A stretch of 64,000 nucleotides of DNA from Salinimonas marina. Lineage in GTDB: Bacteria; Pseudomonadota; Gammaproteobacteria; Enterobacterales; Alteromonadaceae. Below the pieces are notes generated by a model. It was not told the origin of the DNA and did no database searches. It worked only from the letters and a program-made list of their open reading frames with translations. Made by a program: the position numbers and the translations under genes. Shown here one piece after another: positions 61,839-64,000 of this stretch (its first letter is position 1; every line of letters starts with the position of its first letter). The DNA lies in NCBI RefSeq assembly GCF_015644725.1, contig NZ_CP064795.1:1610501-1674500 (forward strand). Direction: 5' to 3'.

Positions 61839-61930
61839 ACTATTTCAGGGTAACGTCAGTACGGTATCCGGATTGTGTCTCTGAAAAGATATCGCAATCG
61901 TTAATCATTATAGATTAACACACAATTTGT

Positions 61931-62022
61931 GGAGAGGTGGCAGAGCTCGGTTTAATGCACCTGACTTGAAATCAGGCGAAGGGTCAAACCTTCCGGGGGT
62001 TCGAATCCCTCCCTCTCCGCCA
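61931..62022 (+). tRNA. tRNA-Ser (UGA), copy 2
   Basis: Identical 92-base sequence to copy 1, exactly 184 bases further on. The spacer between copies 1 and 2 is about 92 bases and clearly related to the spacer between copies 2 and 3, so the array arose by tandem duplication of a 184-bp unit. Confidence 0.98.
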
Positions 62023-62114
62023 GCTATTTAAGGATAACGTTAAGACGCTATCCAGATTGTGCTCCTGAAAAGGTTTCACAATCGTTAATCGCTACAGATT
62101 AGCACACAATTTAT

Positions 62115-62206
62115 GGAGAGGTGGCAGAGCTCGGTTTAATGCACCTGACTTGAAATCAGGCGAAGGGTCAAACCTTCCGGGGGTTCGAATCCCTCCCTCT
62201 CCGCCA
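62115..62206 (+). tRNA. tRNA-Ser (UGA), copy 3
   Basis: Third identical copy, again 184 bases after the previous start. A terminator follows 7 bases after CCA. Confidence 0.98.
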
Positions 62207-62213
62207 TTTTGAA

Positions 62214-62240
62214 GAAACCCACCATCTGGTGGGTTTTTTT
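62214..62240 (+). terminator. Terminator of the tRNA-Ser array
   Basis: AAACCCACCA and TGGTGGGTTT form a near-perfect stem followed by a T run. Confidence 0.9.
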
Positions 62241-62244
62241 ATGT

Positions 62245-62580
62245 GCCGAGAAAAGTGACATTGTGGATTGGGAGGGTGAGAACACCCGCGGTTCGACAAA
62301 ACGGCAGGAGTGCCGTTTTGCAAAGCCGTCAGGCTACACGAAGGGCGAGAGCCATGGATGGCTCGAGTGAATCCCTCCCTCTCCGCCATTTTGAAGAAAC
62401 CCACCATCTGGTGGGTTTTTTTGTGCCCTTAGAAAAGTCAGACTTTGAGCGGGAAGGGTGAGCCCCCTTCGTGGTGGTCACTTTAATAGCGAAAAAATGC
62501 CAGTAAAGCCGTTTTGCTAAGCTGTGAGGCTTCTCGAAGTGCAAGAGCTGAATAAGATGGGCATAAATTCCTTCCTCGGG
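62245..62580 (+). repeat. Reiterated tRNA-Ser tails and terminators
   Basis: After the array terminator, a spacer of about 130 bases leads to a second copy of the tRNA 3' end (GAATCCCTCCCTCTCCGCCA at 62370-62389), followed by the same terminator (about 62390-62423). A second, diverged spacer copy begins near 62425 (GAAAAGT, GGGTGAG, GCCGTTTTGC, CTCGAAG blocks recur in the same order). It ends in a decayed tail ATTCCTTCCTCGGGTC near 62568. Copies of tRNA end, terminator and spacer have thus been duplicated at least twice without the tRNA body. Confidence 0.8.
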
Positions 62581-62890
62581 TCATATTGCCGAAATCGCTG
62601 CCGGTGATGTTTACATCCACATTAAAATATTGTCATTCTTCGATACCTCTAAAATACGCTGCAGCCCTATTGTTTAAAGGACTGCAATGATCTCAACTGG
62701 ATTGTATAAACGTATTAAGAGGCCTGTCTATTTCGCGCGTCGTCAAGCTGACGGTGCTGCCAAAACCATAGAATATTGTTGTTCACACCTGCTATATTGC
62801 TCACTACCTGTTTATTTTCATCATCCAGCCATGGTGTCATTACCCTGAGTGAGCGCAGTGCAACCCGCGGTATATCTAAGAGGAAGTAAT
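62581..62890. other. Upstream region of ovoA
   Basis: About 310 bases without a gene. It should contain the ovoA promoter; an AGGAAG ribosome site lies directly before the start codon. No operator recognised. Confidence 0.4.
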
Positions 62891-64000
62891 ATGGATGTCA
62901 TTCATACCCCCAATCTGCACGACGGAACGATTGAGCAGAAACGTGCAGAAGTGCTGGCGTATTTTCATAACTCTTTTGATACCTATGAAAGTTTGTTTGC
63001 TAACTTAAAAAGTGATGAGGCGTTTTATCAGCGCCCGGAAAGCCTTCGTCATCCTCTCATTTTCTATTACGGGCATACGGCCACCTTCTTTATCAATAAG
63101 TTAATGCTGGCTAAGCAAATTAACGAGCGCATTAATCCTGATTTTGAGTCGCTGTTTGCCATTGGCGTCGACGAGATGAGCTGGGATGATTTGAATGATG
63201 CTCATTATGACTGGCCTGATGTGGCCGAGGTGAAAGCGTATCGTCAGGCGGTGCGGGAAAAAGTCAGCAAAATAATTTGTGAATTAGATTTCACTCTGCC
63301 CATAAACTGGCACAGTCCTATGTGGCCGGTGGTGATGGGGATTGAACATGAGCGGATTCATTTAGAAACCTCCTCGGTCCTTATTCGCCAGCTCGATCTT
63401 AAATTTATCGATCCTCAGGCGGCTTGGTTACCAAGTGAGCAGCACACAGAAGCGCCGCACAACACCGTGCTGCCGGTAGCACCTGGTGAGGTGGTAAATA
63501 ATAAAACCACAGATTCTGCCTGGTATGGCTGGGATAACGAATATGGTTTTCAGCAGGAGCAGGTGGAAGAGTTTAAAGCCAGCCGCTATCTGGTCAGTAA
63601 TGCCGAATTTTTACAGTTTGTTGATGCTCAGGGCTATCACCGCTCAGAATTTTGGGAAGCCGAAGGCTGGCAGTGGCGTGAATTTACCCAGGCCCGCCAT
63701 CCGGTGTTCTGGCGGCCCACCGATAACGGTTATGTTTATCGGGCCATGGTGAAAGAAATTCCGTTACCGCTGAGCTGGCCCGTGGATGTTAATTATCACG
63801 AAGCCAAAGCGTTTTGTAATTTCAAAATGGCGCTCACGGGCGAGGATATCCGTTTACCCACCGAAAATGAATGGCAGCGGCTGCGCGATGAAAGCGGGCT
63901 GGATCAGATGCGCTTTTATGAGAATATGAATATCAATCTGGCAAAAGCCGCCTCGTCTGAACCGGTGAGTGTGAATCAGCATGGGGAGTTTTTTGATGTG
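62891..64000 (+). CDS. ovoA: 5-histidylcysteine sulfoxide synthase OvoA (3' end outside window)
   Basis: First enzyme of ovothiol synthesis: a non-heme iron enzyme that joins cysteine to the C5 of histidine with oxygen. 370 codons are visible of a protein that is normally about 700 residues, so the C-terminal methyltransferase half is beyond the window. The DinB-like domain supplies the iron ligands H62 (FYYGHTATFF) and the HxxxHxE motif H153/H157/E159 in GIEHERIHLE. The formylglycine-generating-enzyme-like domain follows from about residue 215 (ASRYLVSNAEFLQF, IRLPTENEWQRL). The start ATG 62891 follows AGGAAG. The residues separate it from EgtB only in part; length of the full gene would confirm OvoA. 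Confidence 0.88.
   Translation, partial: MDVIHTPNLHDGTIEQKRAEVLAYFHNSFDTYESLFANLKSDEAFYQRPESLRHPLIFYYGHTATFFINKLMLAKQINERINPDFESLFAIGVDEMSWDDLNDAHYDWPDVAEVKAYRQAVREKVSKIICELDFTLPINWHSPMWPVVMGIEHERIHLETSSVLIRQLDLKFIDPQAAWLPSEQHTEAPHNTVLPVAPGEVVNNKTTDSAWYGWDNEYGFQQEQVEEFKASRYLVSNAEFLQFVDAQGYHRSEFWEAEGWQWREFTQARHPVFWRPTDNGYVYRAMVKEIPLPLSWPVDVNYHEAKAFCNFKMALTGEDIRLPTENEWQRLRDESGLDQMRFYENMNINLAKAASSEPVSVNQHGEFFDV

Overview
The window is a chromosomal segment of a marine-type gammaproteobacterium, most likely in the Alteromonadaceae (Alteromonas/Salinimonas type). The basis is gene order: gyrA divergent from ubiG-nrdA-nrdB-yfaE; serC-aroA-cmk-rpsA-ihfB-lapA-lapB-pyrF; lrp-ftsK-lolA-rarA-crcB-serS; and tusDCBE beside yccA all follow enterobacterial or general gammaproteobacterial synteny. 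purMN-DUF3108, DUF2066-hda, a FadE-type acyl-CoA dehydrogenase and ovoA fit this group. I assign the taxon by inference from synteny and protein character, not by a search.

Layout. 1-4.0 kb: a DUF2797 protein, asparaginase and a diguanylate cyclase preceded by a small proline-rich ORF. 4.1-7.5 kb: an accessory patch with an IS3-family element (orfA carries a nonsense codon), an AT-rich gene of unknown function whose last codons come from the IS end, and about 1.2 kb of decayed DNA. 7.5-12.8 kb: a YqhA-family membrane protein, an acyl-CoA synthetase with a 12-bp tandem repeat just behind its stop codon, and fadE with a FadR-like operator. 12.9-29.2 kb: purine genes (purM, purN, purC), DUF3108, DUF2066, hda, a predicted metalloprotease lipoprotein, DUF2069, wrbA-like, arsC-like, a TlpA-like thioredoxin, bepA, perM, bcp, gcvR, dapA, bamC and a DMT exporter. 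29.5-56.1 kb: a long, dense core region (ribonucleotide reductase, gyrase A, serine/aromatic/CMP kinase genes, ribosomal protein S1, IHF, a large PilZ protein, LPS-assembly regulators, alanine dehydrogenase with Lrp, FtsK, LolA, RarA, CrcB, SerS). 56.1-57.8 kb: a REP-associated tyrosine transposase (RAYT) unit with tandem and inverted repeats. 57.8-64 kb: a small membrane protein, dps, tusDCBE, yccA, three tandem tRNA-Ser(UGA) genes with duplicated tails, and the start of ovoA (ovothiol synthesis).

The most important observation for any user is technical. Seven genes (yqhA family, purN/DUF3108, purM, perM, gyrA, ftsK and the RAYT transposase) are each broken by the apparent loss of exactly one base in or beside a short homopolymer, and adding one base back restores the expected family sequence in every case. 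Because several of these genes are essential, I read this as homopolymer under-calling in the sequence rather than biology. The apparent PurN-DUF3108 fusion protein is therefore an artefact. I give the restored gene spans.

I did not find a clearly new biological system. The better candidates for new biology are the small ORF coupled to the diguanylate cyclase, the HExxH lipoprotein, the 799-residue PilZ protein, the RAYT unit with its own repeat family, and the tRNA-Ser array with reiterated 3' tails and terminators.
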